From positions 1 to 64,000 of the forward strand of contig NZ_JABKAU010000013.1 in NCBI RefSeq assembly GCF_013377885.1: DNA of 64,000 nt, read 5' to 3'. The notes below the pieces were generated by a model that had not been told where the DNA came from, did no database searches, and saw only the letters and a program-made list of their open reading frames with translations. Shown in pieces: positions 16,421-25,239 of the stretch. This DNA is from Hymenobacter lapidiphilus. GTDB taxonomy: Bacteria; Bacteroidota; Bacteroidia; Cytophagales; Hymenobacteraceae. Numbering within the stretch: position 1 is the first letter of the stretch; every line of letters begins with the position of its first letter. The translations under genes and the position numbers were made by a program.

Positions 16421-18418
16421 CTAAAATTTCCCGAAGTTCAGCGCCATAACCAGCACGATGGCCACGACCATCAGTAGCAAGTAGGTTTCTACGGAGCCAG
16501 TTTGCACGTTGCGCAGCAGCTGCCCGCTGCCCATGGTCACGCGGCCGAAACCGTTGACGATGGGGTCGATAATGCCGTTTTCGACGAAGCGGTAAAGGCC
16601 GCGGGAGAGCCACATGATGGGGCGCACCAGCAGGGCGTTGTACAGCTCGTCGATGTAGTACTTGTGGTACACCAAGTTGTCGAGGAAACCGCGGGGCGCG
16701 CCTTCTTCGGCTGGGCGCACGCCGCGGCTCACGTACATAACATAGGCGACAATGATACCCAGCACGCCCGCACCCACAGATAAGGCTATTAGCATGAGCT
16801 CGATGCTGTGGTCAACGGCTAGTTCGAAGGCAGCCGGGTTAATCTTCTGCGAGTAGGTGAACAGCGGCGCGAGGTAGTTGGACAGGTAGGCGTTTTCCTC
16901 GCCCAGGAAGAAGGGGGCATTCATAAAACCACCCACGGCTGCCAGAATGGCCAGCACGATGAGCGGCAGCGTCATGGAAGCGGGCGACTCGTGCAGGTGC
17001 TGGCGCTGCTGCTCGGTGCCGCGGAACTCGCCGAAGAACGTGAGAAACAGCAGCCGGAACATGTAGAAGGCCGTCAGGAAGGCCGTAACCAGACCCACGC
17101 CGTAGAGCAGCTTGCTGTGCTGGAAAGTGTGGAGCAGAATTTCATCCTTGGAGAAGAAACCCGCGAAGGGCGGGATGCCGGAAATGGCCAGACAGCCCAC
17201 CAGGAAGGTAATGAACGTAATGGGCAGCGCCTTGCGCAAACCGCCCATGCGGCGCATGTCCTGCTCATTGCTCATGGCATGAATCACGGAGCCCGCGCCC
17301 AGGAACATCAGGGCTTTGAAGAACGCGTGGGTGAGCACGTGGAACAGGGAGGTGCTATAGCCCATCACGCCCAGCGCCAGGAACATGTAGCCCAACTGCG
17401 AAACGGTGGAGTAAGCCAGCACCTTCTTTATATCGTTCTGCGCCAGTCCGATGGTGGCCGCGAACAGGGCCGTGGCCGCGCCGATGATGGCAATGACCTC
17501 CAGGGTATCGGGGGCCAGGGTGAAGAGCACGTTGGCTCGCAGAATCATGTAGATGCCCGCCGTTACCATGGTAGCGGCGTGGATGAGGGCCGAAACGGGC
17601 GTAGGGCCGGCCATGGCGTCGGGCAGCCAGGTGTAGAGCGGCAGCTGTGCCGATTTACCGGTGGCTCCCACGAACAGCAGCAGCGTAATTACAGTCACCA
17701 CTTCCGGACCGTAGGCGCCGAACTGGCCGAGCGAAGCCTTCTGGAACACCTCGGCAAACTGCACCGACTCGAAGGTGAGGTAAATTAAGAAGATGCCGAG
17801 CAGGAAGCCCAGGTCGCCGACGCGGTTGATGATGAAGGCCTTTTTGGCGGCGTTGTTGTAGGCGGTGTTCTTGTTCCAGAAGCCGATGAGCAGGTAGGAG
17901 CACAGCCCCACGCCTTCCCAGCCGATGAACAGAATCAGGAAGTTGGAGCCCAGCACCAGCACCAGCATCGAGAACACGAACAGGTTCAGGAAGCTGAAAA
18001 ACTTGCCCACGTTCTCGTCGTGGGCCATGTAGCCGATGCTGTACACGTGAATCAGGAAGCCTACGCCGGTTACAAGAAGCAGCATAATCAGGCTCAGCTG
18101 GTCAATCTGGTAGCTGAACGGAATCTGCATCGTGCCCACCGAAATCCAGTCGAACAGCTGGACGGTGTAGGCCCGGTGAGCCGTGGTGCCATCCATCACC
18201 CAGTTAGCTGCCGGATGTGTGAAGTCCCAGAACAGAAACGCCGAAATGGCGAACGAGCCCAGCACGGCGGCCGAGCTGATCAGGCCGGCAACGGTGGCTG
18301 AAAGCTTGCGGTTGAGCAGGCCATTAATCAGGAATCCCAGAAACGGCAGCAGCGGAATCAGCACGTACAGGAAGGTCGAGTACGGGGCGCCGGCGGCAGG
18401 AATAACGGTTTCTTGCAT
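16421..18418 (-). CDS. nuoL: NADH-quinone oxidoreductase subunit L
   Basis: The largest antiporter-like subunit of complex I, with the long lateral helix at the C terminus. The protein has 665 residues and about 16 transmembrane segments. Visible motifs: FLILFIGWEGVGLCSYLLIGFW, the KAFIINRVGDLGFLLGIF block, the QLPLYTWLPDAMAGPTPVSA loop, and KKVLAYSTVSQLGYMFLALG. The C-terminal segment GRVTMGSGQLLRNVQTGSVETY precedes the final transmembrane anchor, as expected. It lies between nuoK (118 nt upstream) and the inserted AT-rich gene. Confidence 0.98.
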   Translation of the reverse strand: MQETVIPAAGAPYSTFLYVLIPLLPFLGFLINGLLNRKLSATVAGLISSAAVLGSFAISAFLFWDFTHPAANWVMDGTTAHRAYTVQLFDWISVGTMQIPFSYQIDQLSLIMLLLVTGVGFLIHVYSIGYMAHDENVGKFFSFLNLFVFSMLVLVLGSNFLILFIGWEGVGLCSYLLIGFWNKNTAYNNAAKKAFIINRVGDLGFLLGIFLIYLTFESVQFAEVFQKASLGQFGAYGPEVVTVITLLLFVGATGKSAQLPLYTWLPDAMAGPTPVSALIHAATMVTAGIYMILRANVLFTLAPDTLEVIAIIGAATALFAATIGLAQNDIKKVLAYSTVSQLGYMFLALGVMGYSTSLFHVLTHAFFKALMFLGAGSVIHAMSNEQDMRRMGGLRKALPITFITFLVGCLAISGIPPFAGFFSKDEILLHTFQHSKLLYGVGLVTAFLTAFYMFRLLFLTFFGEFRGTEQQRQHLHESPASMTLPLIVLAILAAVGGFMNAPFFLGEENAYLSNYLAPLFTYSQKINPAAFELAVDHSIELMLIALSVGAGVLGIIVAYVMYVSRGVRPAEEGAPRGFLDNLVYHKYYIDELYNALLVRPIMWLSRGLYRFVENGIIDPIVNGFGRVTMGSGQLLRNVQTGSVETYLLLMVVAIVLVMALNFGKF

Positions 18419-18537
18419 GGTATGAGATCAGCTGACCCCTTTCCATCCTTTTGCCTCCGGGGTAGGGACTCTATACATCTGGCTAGCTAATAACCGGAAG
18501 CAGAGCCCCGCATCCAAAGAGCAGGGGTTGGGAGGGA

Positions 18538-18870
18538 TTAGAACTTAAGTCGGTTCAACAGATTAACGTCGGTGCTCTGGATGTTTCGGTAGATCATCAC
18601 GATGATGGCCAGGCCCACGGCCACTTCGGCAGCGGCCACGGCCATGATGAAGAACACGAATACCTGCCCGTTGGGGTCGGAGCGGAAGGCCGAAAAGGCC
18701 ACCAGCAGCACATTCACGGCATTGAGCATCAGCTCGACACTCATAAAGATGATGATGGCGTTGCGCCGGGTAAGTACGCCGAGCACGCCAATGCTGAAAA
18801 GTGCGGTGGCAAAGAAGACGTAGTACTGGAGGGGAACCGTCTGGATAACCTGCGGTATGTTCTGGTCCAT
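18538..18870 (-). CDS. nuoK: NADH-quinone oxidoreductase subunit K
   Basis: Small three-helix membrane subunit of complex I (110 residues). The motif GVLTRRNAIIIFMSVELMLNAVNVLLVAF carries the conserved membrane glutamate of the proton channel, and a second glutamate follows in AVAAAEVAVGLAI. Normally nuoJ and nuoK are adjacent; here 1.36 kb with a terminator, a broken gene and a plus-strand MaoC gene separates them, so nuoK-L-M-N probably needs its own promoter in 18871-19144. I do not see a clear TAnnTTTG there on the minus strand. Confidence 0.97.
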   Translation of the reverse strand: MDQNIPQVIQTVPLQYYVFFATALFSIGVLGVLTRRNAIIIFMSVELMLNAVNVLLVAFSAFRSDPNGQVFVFFIMAVAAAEVAVGLAIIVMIYRNIQSTDVNLLNRLKF

Positions 18871-19109
18871 GCGGGGGGGCTAACGGCAAGCAAAGGCCCC
18901 AGCGGCGGGCCGACCGGGGCAATGGAGGGCAAAGGTATCCTGAAAATCGGAAAAGGCCACTGTTTGGGCGGTTTGTTTAGGTCGTCGTACCCTTTGTTGT
19001 GCGCCACAGCAGCGGCAGGCCGGTCAGGAACGCCAGCGTATCGGCCGGAGCCTGCCCGAGTGGCCGGCCGTGGGGCTGCCGGCGTACTGGTGCTTATGGC
19101 ACGAAACTG

Positions 19110-19117
19110 TATCTTCG
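19110..19117 (+). promoter_or_regulatory. Candidate -7 box for the MaoC gene
   Basis: TATCTTCG, one change from TAnnTTTG, lies 28 nt before the ATG. No clear -33 TTG is seen at the right distance. Confidence 0.4.
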
Positions 19118-19144
19118 GGCCTCTCTTTCCTGTTTTCTTTTCCT

Positions 19145-19606
19145 ATGAGCATTACTATTGGCAGCCTGGCCGAGCTGCAGCAGCACGAGGGCCAGGAGCT
19201 GGGCATTACGCCCTGGCACACCATCACCCAGGAGCAGATCAACCAGTTTGCCGCTGCCACCCTCGACTTCCAGTGGATTCATACCGACCCCACGCGGGCC
19301 GCGGCCGAGTCGCCCTTCGGTGGTACCATTGCCCACGGCTACCTCACGCTGTCGCTGCTGCCCTACTTCTGGAACCAGCTGGTGCAGGTCGAGAACCTGA
19401 AGATGCAGGTGAACTACGAAATCAGTGAATTCCGCTTCAACCAAGCCGTGCTCGTGAACACGCCCGTACGTTTGCACGCCACGCTGCTGGCCGTAAAGGA
19501 TTTGCGCGGTATTGCCAAAGCCAACATCGGCGTGAAAATGGAAATCGAAGGCATCAAGAAGCCCGCTTACACTGGCGTCATCACCTTCCTCTACCACTTC
19601 GAGTAA
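19145..19606 (+). CDS. MaoC family (R)-specific enoyl-CoA hydratase-like protein
   Basis: Single hot-dog-fold protein of 153 residues. The hydratase-2 motif is seen in DFQWIHTDPTRAAAESPFGGTIAHGYLTLSLLP, with the catalytic Asp and His. The N terminus (HTITQEQINQFAAATLDFQWIH) is typical of MaoC-like (R)-hydratases that act on acyl-CoA in fatty-acid breakdown or polyhydroxyalkanoate supply. The ATG at 19145 excludes a 25-residue leader without family character. It is on the plus strand inside the minus-strand nuo locus, so it is an independent unit, ending at a bidirectional hairpin. Confidence 0.92.
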   Translation: MSITIGSLAELQQHEGQELGITPWHTITQEQINQFAAATLDFQWIHTDPTRAAAESPFGGTIAHGYLTLSLLPYFWNQLVQVENLKMQVNYEISEFRFNQAVLVNTPVRLHATLLAVKDLRGIAKANIGVKMEIEGIKKPAYTGVITFLYHFE

Positions 19607-19636
19607 GGTTGAGGAATGTCAGCTTAGTCACATAAA

Positions 19637-19678
19637 AGCAGCAGCGGCACCTGAGGAGTCAGGTGCCGCTGCTGCTTT
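19637..19678. terminator. Bidirectional terminator between MaoC and the broken 19677-20147 gene
   Basis: Perfect 17-bp arms (AAGCAGCAGCGGCACCT and complement) around an 8-nt loop. The minus side ends CTTTTATG and the plus side CTTTATTC, so it can serve both convergent units. Confidence 0.75.
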
Positions 19679-20147
19679 ATTCTGGAATGGAGCCTTGCCT
19701 CCAATCCGCTACCGTGACGTGATTGTTCCAGCTGAAACAACCAGTCTGAAAATGGATTTTCTGCTCTAGCCAGTAAAGGCCCTCGGCCCCTTCATAAACG
19801 CCACCCAATGACAAGATTTGGCCAGATGTAGTGGCGGTAAATGTATTTTGGGCTATCAGACTGAATCCTTATTCAACATCAATGGGTACGTGTGCTTGTA
19901 GTGGACCTGCCGTCTGCCTCGTACTAAGTGTGTTTTCGTGCTTCAGGAATATCTCAGATGTTACTCCTGAAAGCAGTAAATAACATTCGCCAACAACTAT
20001 GTCTACAATGTGAGAGTCTTCTATATAATTTTGAATTTTTGCCCAGTCAAAAGTCAATGTTAGTTTACTGGAGCTGCGAATTATTCCCTCAATTGATGAA
20101 TCGTGAAAATTGATTCGCTCCAAAGCGTTGGTTATAGTGTAAATCAT
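19677..20147 (-). pseudogene. Unknown gene interrupted by an in-frame TAA
   Basis: From the ATG at 20147 the frame encodes 92 residues (MIYTITNALERINFHDSSIEG; LTLTFDWAKIQNYI; HIVDIVVGECYLLLSGV) to a TAA at 19869-19871. The same frame then stays open for 63 more sense codons of protein-like sequence (GFSLIAQNTFTATTSGQ; EGLYWLEQKIHFQTGCF; HVTVADWRQGSIPE) to a second stop at 19677, exactly at the terminator hairpin. A full product would be about 155 residues, cytosolic, beta-rich. It looks like a gene with a recent nonsense change, or a sequencing error. I do not recognise the family; the compact WxxxxxxF pattern resembles immunity-type proteins only loosely. Confidence 0.65.
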
Positions 20148-20166
20148 GTCTTGTCATTGACCATAA

Positions 20167-20202
20167 AAAACGCGGCGGCTGAGGAATCAGCCGCCGCGTT
20201 TT
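20167..20202 (-). terminator. Strong terminator after nuoJ
   Basis: A 14-bp perfect stem (AAAACGCGGCGGCT and complement) with six T on the minus strand (CGTTTTTTATGG). It lies 28 nt past the nuoJ stop and should end the nuoA-J transcript before the inserted genes. Confidence 0.88.
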
Positions 20203-20229
20203 GTTTCTGCTGACATCAGCAGGACATCG

Positions 20230-20742
20230 TTAAAAATTCCGCTCGCCGGTTTCGCGTTTGCCAAGCATTACAGCCCCCACCATGGCTATCAGGAACAGCA
20301 CCGAGGCCAGTTCGAAGGGCAGCAGGTAATCGGTATAGAGCTTGAGGCCGAGCTGGTCGACCATTCCGATTTGCGAGTTGAAGGGCGTGCCGGCCGCAAC
20401 GCCGGTGGGCACGATATCCTTGAGGGCCGCTACCAGAATGAGCAGCAGCGAGCCACCGGCTACGGCCGCCGCCATTTTGGCCAAGGCCGGCTTATGCGGC
20501 TCGGTGTCTACGTTCAGGTTCAGGAACATAATCACGAACAGAAACAGCACCATGATGGCCCCCGCATACACGATAATGTTCACGGCTGCCACAAACTGCG
20601 CGTTCAGCAGCAGGTAATGGCCCGAGAGCGAGAAGAACGTCAGAATCAGGAACAGCACGCTGTGCACCGGGTTCTTAGCGAATACCACGCCCAGCGCACT
20701 CAGCAGCGCCACGAACGAGAGGAAGAGGAAGAGAGGATGCAT
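20230..20742 (-). CDS. nuoJ: NADH-quinone oxidoreductase subunit J
   Basis: Membrane subunit of complex I with five transmembrane segments; 170 residues. Conserved block: VYAGAIMVLFLFVIMFLNLN (the third helix with its pi-bulge), preceded by FFSLSGHYLLLNAQFVAAVNIIV. The C terminus, SVLFLIAMVGAVMLGKRE, is normal. It is the last gene before a strong terminator. A spacer of TTAGTTGTC-like words separates it from nuoI. Confidence 0.96.
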   Translation of the reverse strand: MHPLFLFLSFVALLSALGVVFAKNPVHSVLFLILTFFSLSGHYLLLNAQFVAAVNIIVYAGAIMVLFLFVIMFLNLNVDTEPHKPALAKMAAAVAGGSLLLILVAALKDIVPTGVAAGTPFNSQIGMVDQLGLKLYTDYLLPFELASVLFLIAMVGAVMLGKRETGERNF

Positions 20743-20837
20743 GGCTAGTTGTCAGTTTTGAGTTGTTGGTTGTTAGTGGTGATTTAGCATTTAGTAGTGG
20801 CCCGGACGAGCCAAAACGGGTAGCTAAAAGCTAACAA
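20743..20837. repeat. R4-type intercistronic spacer (nuoI-nuoJ)
   Basis: Made of words such as AGTTGTCAGTTTTGAGTTGTTGG on one side and TAGCTAAAAGCTAACAACTA on the other, roughly inverted. Similar words fill the nuoB-nuoC spacer and the gap after pruA. Confidence 0.55.
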
Positions 20838-21401
20838 CTACACAATGCGCGCACGCAGCGTACTGGCCTGCTCGGGCGTGAGCTGGATGCCTTTCACACT
20901 CCGCTCATCGGGCGACACAGGCTCCACGAGGCGGTCTTTGCCATATATGAACTCGTCACGCTCGAAGCGCGGCGGAGCCATTTTGTCGGGCTGCAGGTAC
21001 ACGGCGGCTTTTGGGCAGGCTTCTTCGCAAAGGCCGCAGAAGATGCACCGGAGCATGTTGATTTCGTAGCTGATGGCGTACTTCTCCTCGCGGTAAAGGC
21101 CTTCTTCGCCCTTCTTCCGCTCGCCGGCTACCATCGTAATGGCTTCGGCAGGGCAAGCCACGGCGCACAAGCCGCAGGCAGTGCACCGCTCCCGGCCCTG
21201 CTCGTCGCGCTTGAGCACGTGCAGGCCCCGGAAGAAAGCCGAAAATGGCCGCACCTCTTCGGGGTAGCGCACAGTGGCCTTCTTCATGAAGAAGTGGCGC
21301 ATCGTGATGCTTAGACCCTGGAAGATAGCCGGCAGGTAAGCCCGCTCAGCCAGCGTCATGGGCTTCTTTTCTAATACCTTAGCTCGGTTGGTGAGTTGCA
21401 T
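20838..21401 (-). CDS. nuoI: NADH-quinone oxidoreductase subunit I (two 4Fe-4S clusters)
   Basis: Peripheral-arm subunit of complex I that carries clusters N6a and N6b between NuoG and NuoB. The two ferredoxin motifs are CTACGLCAVACP and CIFCGLCEEACP. The N terminus (FQGLSITMRHFFMKKATVRYPEE) is the usual membrane-proximal amphipathic helix. Its 187 residues fit the range. It is flanked by an R1 element on the nuoH side and an R4 spacer on the nuoJ side. Confidence 0.96.
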   Translation of the reverse strand: MQLTNRAKVLEKKPMTLAERAYLPAIFQGLSITMRHFFMKKATVRYPEEVRPFSAFFRGLHVLKRDEQGRERCTACGLCAVACPAEAITMVAGERKKGEEGLYREEKYAISYEINMLRCIFCGLCEEACPKAAVYLQPDKMAPPRFERDEFIYGKDRLVEPVSPDERSVKGIQLTPEQASTLRARIV

Positions 21402-21425
21402 AATATCAGTTACGAAAACTGTCGG

Positions 21426-21515
21426 CCGTCATGCTGGGCTTGCCGAAGCATCTTTACCACAATAGTATATGATTACTCTGGCGGTAGAGATGCTTCGGCA
21501 AGCTCAGCATGACGG
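21426..21515. repeat. R1 palindromic element, copy d
   Basis: CCGTCATGCTGGGCTTGCCGAAGCATCT... pairs with AGATGCTTCGGCAAGCTCAGCATGACGG. The central loop is AATAGTATATGATTACTCTG, similar to that of copy e. It fills the nuoH-nuoI spacer. Confidence 0.88.
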
Positions 21516-21532
21516 TTAGTTGTTGAAGTTAC

Positions 21533-22612
21533 TTAAATCACCCCAAACAGGATGAGCGCGCCGGTGAGCACAATGTTGAAAACGGCCAGCGGGATGAGGA
21601 TGGTCCAGCCCAGGCGCATGAGCTGGTCGTAGCGGAAGCGCGGCAGAGTCCAGCGAATCCACATGAAGAAGAAGATGAAGGCGAAAATCTTCAGGAACAG
21701 GCCTACCGTACCCAGCAGCGTAATCAGGTTCTGGGCCGACGCCAGCTCCCAGCCCTGACTATTCACGAACCAGTCGCGCAGCTCGTACTGGAAGGGGAAG
21801 TTGAAGCCACCGAAATACAGCACGCTCATCACGGCCGACACCACGAAGATGTTCACGTACTCCGAGAACAAGTACAGGCCCAGCTTCATCGACGAATATT
21901 CAGTGTGGTAGCCACCCACCAGCTCGGTTTCACACTCAGGCAAATCGAAGGGCGTGCGGTTGGTTTCGGCGAAGGCGCAGACCAGGAAAATGATAAAGCC
22001 CAGCGGCTGTTTTACTATGTTCCAGACCTGCCACTCGCCGGCTACGGATTGCTGCAGCGTGATTTCGCGCAAGCTCAGCGTGCCTGAAATCATGAGCACC
22101 GCAATCAGCGACATGCCCATAGCCAGCTCGTAGCTGATGTTTTGCGAAGCGGCCCGAACAGCGCCGAGCAGCGAGAACTTGTTGTTGGAGGCCCAGCCAC
22201 CAATCATTACGCCGTACACGCCCAGCGACACCACGCCAAAAATCCAGAGCATACCGATGTTCACCTCGATTCCCTGCAGGAAAAACAGGTTGTTGCCGAA
22301 GCTCATGGTGTTGCCAAACGGAATAACCGCCGACGACATCAGGGCCGTAATCATGGCCAGGCAGGGGCCTACCACAAACAGCACCTTGTTGGCGCCGCCG
22401 GGGAAGAACTCTTCCTTGGTGAACATCTTCACGGCATCGGCCAACGGCTGCAACAGGCCGTAGGGGCCGGCGCGGTCGGGACCCACGCGGTCCTGCAGAA
22501 AGGCCGCAATTACGCGCTCGGCGTAGGTGCAATAGGTCGCAATAAGCAGCGAAAGCGCGAATACGACGAAGATGACGATGGATTGCCAGCCGAGGGCAGG
22601 TAGTTCGAGCAT
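21533..22612 (-). CDS. nuoH: NADH-quinone oxidoreductase subunit H
   Basis: Membrane subunit of complex I that forms the quinone cavity with NuoB and NuoD; 359 residues, eight or more helices. Clear signatures: RVGPDRAGPYGLLQPLADAVK near residue 42, SYELAMGMSLIAVLM, and the loop ETNRTPFDLPECETELVGGYHTEY. The C-terminal RWTLPRFRYDQLM is also diagnostic. It lies between nuoG and nuoI, with R1 elements on both sides. Confidence 0.97.
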   Translation of the reverse strand: MLELPALGWQSIVIFVVFALSLLIATYCTYAERVIAAFLQDRVGPDRAGPYGLLQPLADAVKMFTKEEFFPGGANKVLFVVGPCLAMITALMSSAVIPFGNTMSFGNNLFFLQGIEVNIGMLWIFGVVSLGVYGVMIGGWASNNKFSLLGAVRAASQNISYELAMGMSLIAVLMISGTLSLREITLQQSVAGEWQVWNIVKQPLGFIIFLVCAFAETNRTPFDLPECETELVGGYHTEYSSMKLGLYLFSEYVNIFVVSAVMSVLYFGGFNFPFQYELRDWFVNSQGWELASAQNLITLLGTVGLFLKIFAFIFFFMWIRWTLPRFRYDQLMRLGWTILIPLAVFNIVLTGALILFGVI

Positions 22613-22643
22613 GCTGGTTTGAGCTGTAAGCCTTAAGGACGTC

Positions 22644-22731
22644 TGTCATGCTGAGCTTGCTGAAGCATCTCTACCGCCAGAGTAAATGATTACTTCAGCA
22701 GTAGAGATGCTTCGGCAAGCTCAGCATGACA
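22644..22731. repeat. R1 palindromic element, copy e
   Basis: TGTCATGCTGAGCTTGCTGAAGCATCTCTAC pairs with GTAGAGATGCTTCGGCAAGCTCAGCATGACA with one mismatch. The loop contains AGTAAATGATTACTTCAG. It fills the nuoG-nuoH spacer and ends 10 nt from the nuoG stop. Confidence 0.88.
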
Positions 22732-22740
22732 TTCTGGTGT

Positions 22741-23745
22741 TTAGCTACCTAATTTAAGCGGCGGATTCTGTTCCAATTCGCGCTGGGTGCTGGCGGGCAG
22801 GTCGGCAATAACCGACTGGTTGAGCACGGGCAGTTCGTAATGGTTGGCCGAAATTACGGAAGAACGGTCGATGTGCGCCGGTCCTTCGATAGTCCAGTCG
22901 CTCGTCTCCTTCTTTTCGAAGCGGCACTCGTTGCAAATCCACTCCTTCACCTCACCGTACTGGTCCTTGCGGGCGGTGGTGCGCAGCACATCGTTGCCCT
23001 TGTACCAGAGCACCACGTTGCCCGAGCATTTCGGGCAGTCGCGGTGGGCATTTACGGGCTTTGTGAACCACACGCGCTGCTTGAAGCGGAACGTTTTGTC
23101 GGTCAGCGCGCCCACCGGGCACACGTCAATCACGTTGCCCGAGAAGTCGTTGTCAATGATGTTCTCGATATAGGTGCCGATTTCGGCAGCGTCGCCGCGG
23201 CCCAGCACGCCATGAATTCGGTCGCCCTCAGAAATCTGGTCGGCCACATACACGCAGCGGTAGCACAGGATGCAGCGCGTCATGTGCAGCTGAATCAGCG
23301 GGCCGATATCAATTTTTTCGAACGTGCGGCGCTCCTCCTGGTAGCGGGTCGTGCTCACACCGTGCTCGAAGGCAAAGTTCTGTAGGTCGCACTCGCCGGC
23401 CTGGTCACACACCGGGCAATCCAGCGGGTGGTTGATGAGCAGCATCTCCACGATGCCTTTGCGCACATCGAGCACGCTGTCGTTGGTCGTGTTTTCCACT
23501 ACCATGCCATCCTGCACGGGGGTAATGCACGAGGCCACCAGCTTGGGCATGGGGCGCGGGTCCTTGGCCGAGCCGGCTGCCACCTTTACCAGGCAGGCGC
23601 GGCACTTGCCGCCCGAGCCTTTCAGGGGCGTATAGTAGCACATGGCCGGGGGCACGATGGCCCCGCCAATCTGGCGGGCCGCATTTAGAATAGTTGTTCC
23701 GTCCGGAACTTCTATCTCGATGCCGTCGAAGGTTATTTTAGCCAT
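22741..23745 (-). CDS. nuoG: NADH-quinone oxidoreductase subunit G, short form
   Basis: Iron-sulfur subunit of complex I. It has an N-terminal 2Fe-2S domain (AMCYYTPLKGSGGKCRACLVKV with later Cys), the His/Cys cluster motif HPLDCPVCDQAGECDLQ (cluster N5), and a 4Fe-4S region with CILCYRCVYVADQ and CPVGALTDK. After an ICNECRF stretch it stops at 334 residues. E. coli NuoG is about 900 residues, with a molybdopterin-oxidoreductase domain that is absent here. Short NuoG proteins of this kind are typical of Bacteroidota, so this is not taken as damage. It lies between nuoF and nuoH. Confidence 0.95.
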   Translation of the reverse strand: MAKITFDGIEIEVPDGTTILNAARQIGGAIVPPAMCYYTPLKGSGGKCRACLVKVAAGSAKDPRPMPKLVASCITPVQDGMVVENTTNDSVLDVRKGIVEMLLINHPLDCPVCDQAGECDLQNFAFEHGVSTTRYQEERRTFEKIDIGPLIQLHMTRCILCYRCVYVADQISEGDRIHGVLGRGDAAEIGTYIENIIDNDFSGNVIDVCPVGALTDKTFRFKQRVWFTKPVNAHRDCPKCSGNVVLWYKGNDVLRTTARKDQYGEVKEWICNECRFEKKETSDWTIEGPAHIDRSSVISANHYELPVLNQSVIADLPASTQRELEQNPPLKLGS

Positions 23746-23788
23746 TATTGGTTGAAGTCGTTAGGATTTCGACTGTTCTGCACAACAA

Positions 23789-23888
23789 AGAACGTCATGC
23801 TGAGCCTGCCGAAGCATCTCTACCGGGGGTAATTAAGTAGCAGTGCAACGAAGCGGTAGAGATGCTTCGGCAGGCTCAGCATGACGTT
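23789..23888. repeat. R1 palindromic element, copy f
   Basis: AGAACGTCATGCTGAGCCTGCCGAAGCATCT... with a complementary right arm ending AGCATGACGTT. The loop includes GTGCAACGAAGCGG. The right end overlaps the nuoF stop codon (TAA at 23887-23889 on the minus strand); the element fills the nuoF-nuoG spacer. Confidence 0.9.
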
Positions 23889-25227
23889 AGGCTGTTACCA
23901 GCTTACCCGGAAAAATTGCGCCGGCCTTGGTGGCTTCCTGTGGGTGCGTTACGTGCCATTCGAACTCGTCGCGGAAGTGACGCACGGCGGCGGCAACGGG
24001 CCAGGCAGCCGCTTCGCCGAGCGGGCAGATGGTGTTGCCCTCAATCTGCTTGGCTACGCTCACCAGCAGGTCGATGTCCTGCATCTGACCATGACCGTGC
24101 ACGAGACGGTGCAGCACCTTTTCGAGCCAGCCCGTGCCTTCGCGGCAGGGCGAGCATTGCCCGCAGCTCTCGTGGTGATAGAAGCGGCTGAAATTCCAGG
24201 TGTTGCGCACGATGTTGGTCGTCTCGTCCATGGCAATGAAGCCACCCGAGCCGAGCATGGTACCCGTTACGAAGCCTCCGTCGCTGAGCGACTCGTAGGT
24301 CATCAGCCGGTTTTCGCCGGCGGCAGTTTTCAGTATCAATTCCTTGGGCAGAATCGGCACCGACGAGCCACCGGCCACGACGGCCTTCAGTTCGCGGCCT
24401 TTCCAGATGCCGCCGCAGTACTCATCGGAATAGATAAATTCCTCGACGGGCAGGCCCAACTCGATTTCGTATATACCGGGCTTGTTGAGGTGGCCGCAGG
24501 CCGAGAACAGCTTGGTGCCGGTGCTCTTGCCCACACCGATTTTGGCGTACTCGTCGCCGCCCTCGTTCACAATTACCGGCACTGCGGCAATTGATTCCAC
24601 ATTGTTGACCACCGTAGGGCGGGCGTACAGTCCCTGCACGGCCGGAAACGGCGGCTTGTTGCGCGGGTTGCCGCGCTTGCCCTCCAGGCTTTCCAGTAGC
24701 GCAGTTTCTTCACCGCAGATATACGCGCCGCCACCCGGATGCACATACAGGTCGAGGTCGTAACCCGAGCCCAGAATGTTCTTGCCCAGGAAACCAGCCG
24801 CGTAGGCTTCGGCAATGGCTTTTTCGAGGATGCGCAGCACGTACAATAGCTCGCCGCGGATGTAGATGTACGAGGTATTCGCGCCCAGCGCGTACGAACC
24901 CGTAATCATGCCCTCAATCAGCAAGTGGGGCAGTTTCGACATCAGCTGCCGGTCCTTGAAGGTGCCCGGCTCCGACTCGTCGGCGTTGCAGACGAGGTAG
25001 CGCGGCACGCCTTCTGGCTTAGCCAGGAAGCTCCACTTCAGGCCCGTGGGGAAGCCCGCGCCGCCGCGGCCCCGCAGGCCCGACTTCTTGACTTCTTCCA
25101 CCACCTCATCCGGGGTCATGGTTTTGAGGGCCTTCTCCACCGAGCGGTAGCCGCCGTGCTTGCGGTACACGTCGAGCGTTTCGATGCCTTCAACGTTGAT
25201 ATGTTCGGTCAGCAGTTTGCGTCCCAT
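23887..25227 (-). CDS. nuoF: NADH-quinone oxidoreductase subunit F (NADH/FMN-binding)
   Basis: Flavoprotein subunit that takes the hydride from NADH. NADH/FMN-binding motifs: [16 protein letters not shown] near residue 50, [14 protein letters not shown], and [19 protein letters not shown]. The N3 4Fe-4S ligands are in [13 protein letters not shown] plus the later CPLGEAA. Length 446 is normal. Its ATG is 12 nt after the stop of the 89-residue coiled-coil gene. The stop codon lies at the edge of an R1 repeat. Confidence 0.97.
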   Translation of the reverse strand: MGRKLLTEHINVEGIETLDVYRKHGGYRSVEKALKTMTPDEVVEEVKKSGLRGRGGAGFPTGLKWSFLAKPEGVPRYLVCNADESEPGTFKDRQLMSKLPHLLIEGMITGSYALGANTSYIYIRGELLYVLRILEKAIAEAYAAGFLGKNILGSGYDLDLYVHPGGGAYICGEETALLESLEGKRGNPRNKPPFPAVQGLYARPTVVNNVESIAAVPVIVNEGGDEYAKIGVGKSTGTKLFSACGHLNKPGIYEIELGLPVEEFIYSDEYCGGIWKGRELKAVVAGGSSVPILPKELILKTAAGENRLMTYESLSDGGFVTGTMLGSGGFIAMDETTNIVRNTWNFSRFYHHESCGQCSPCREGTGWLEKVLHRLVHGHGQMQDIDLLVSVAKQIEGNTICPLGEAAAWPVAAAVRHFRDEFEWHVTHPQEATKAGAIFPGKLVTA

Positions 25228-25239
25228 AGTCGTAGGTGG

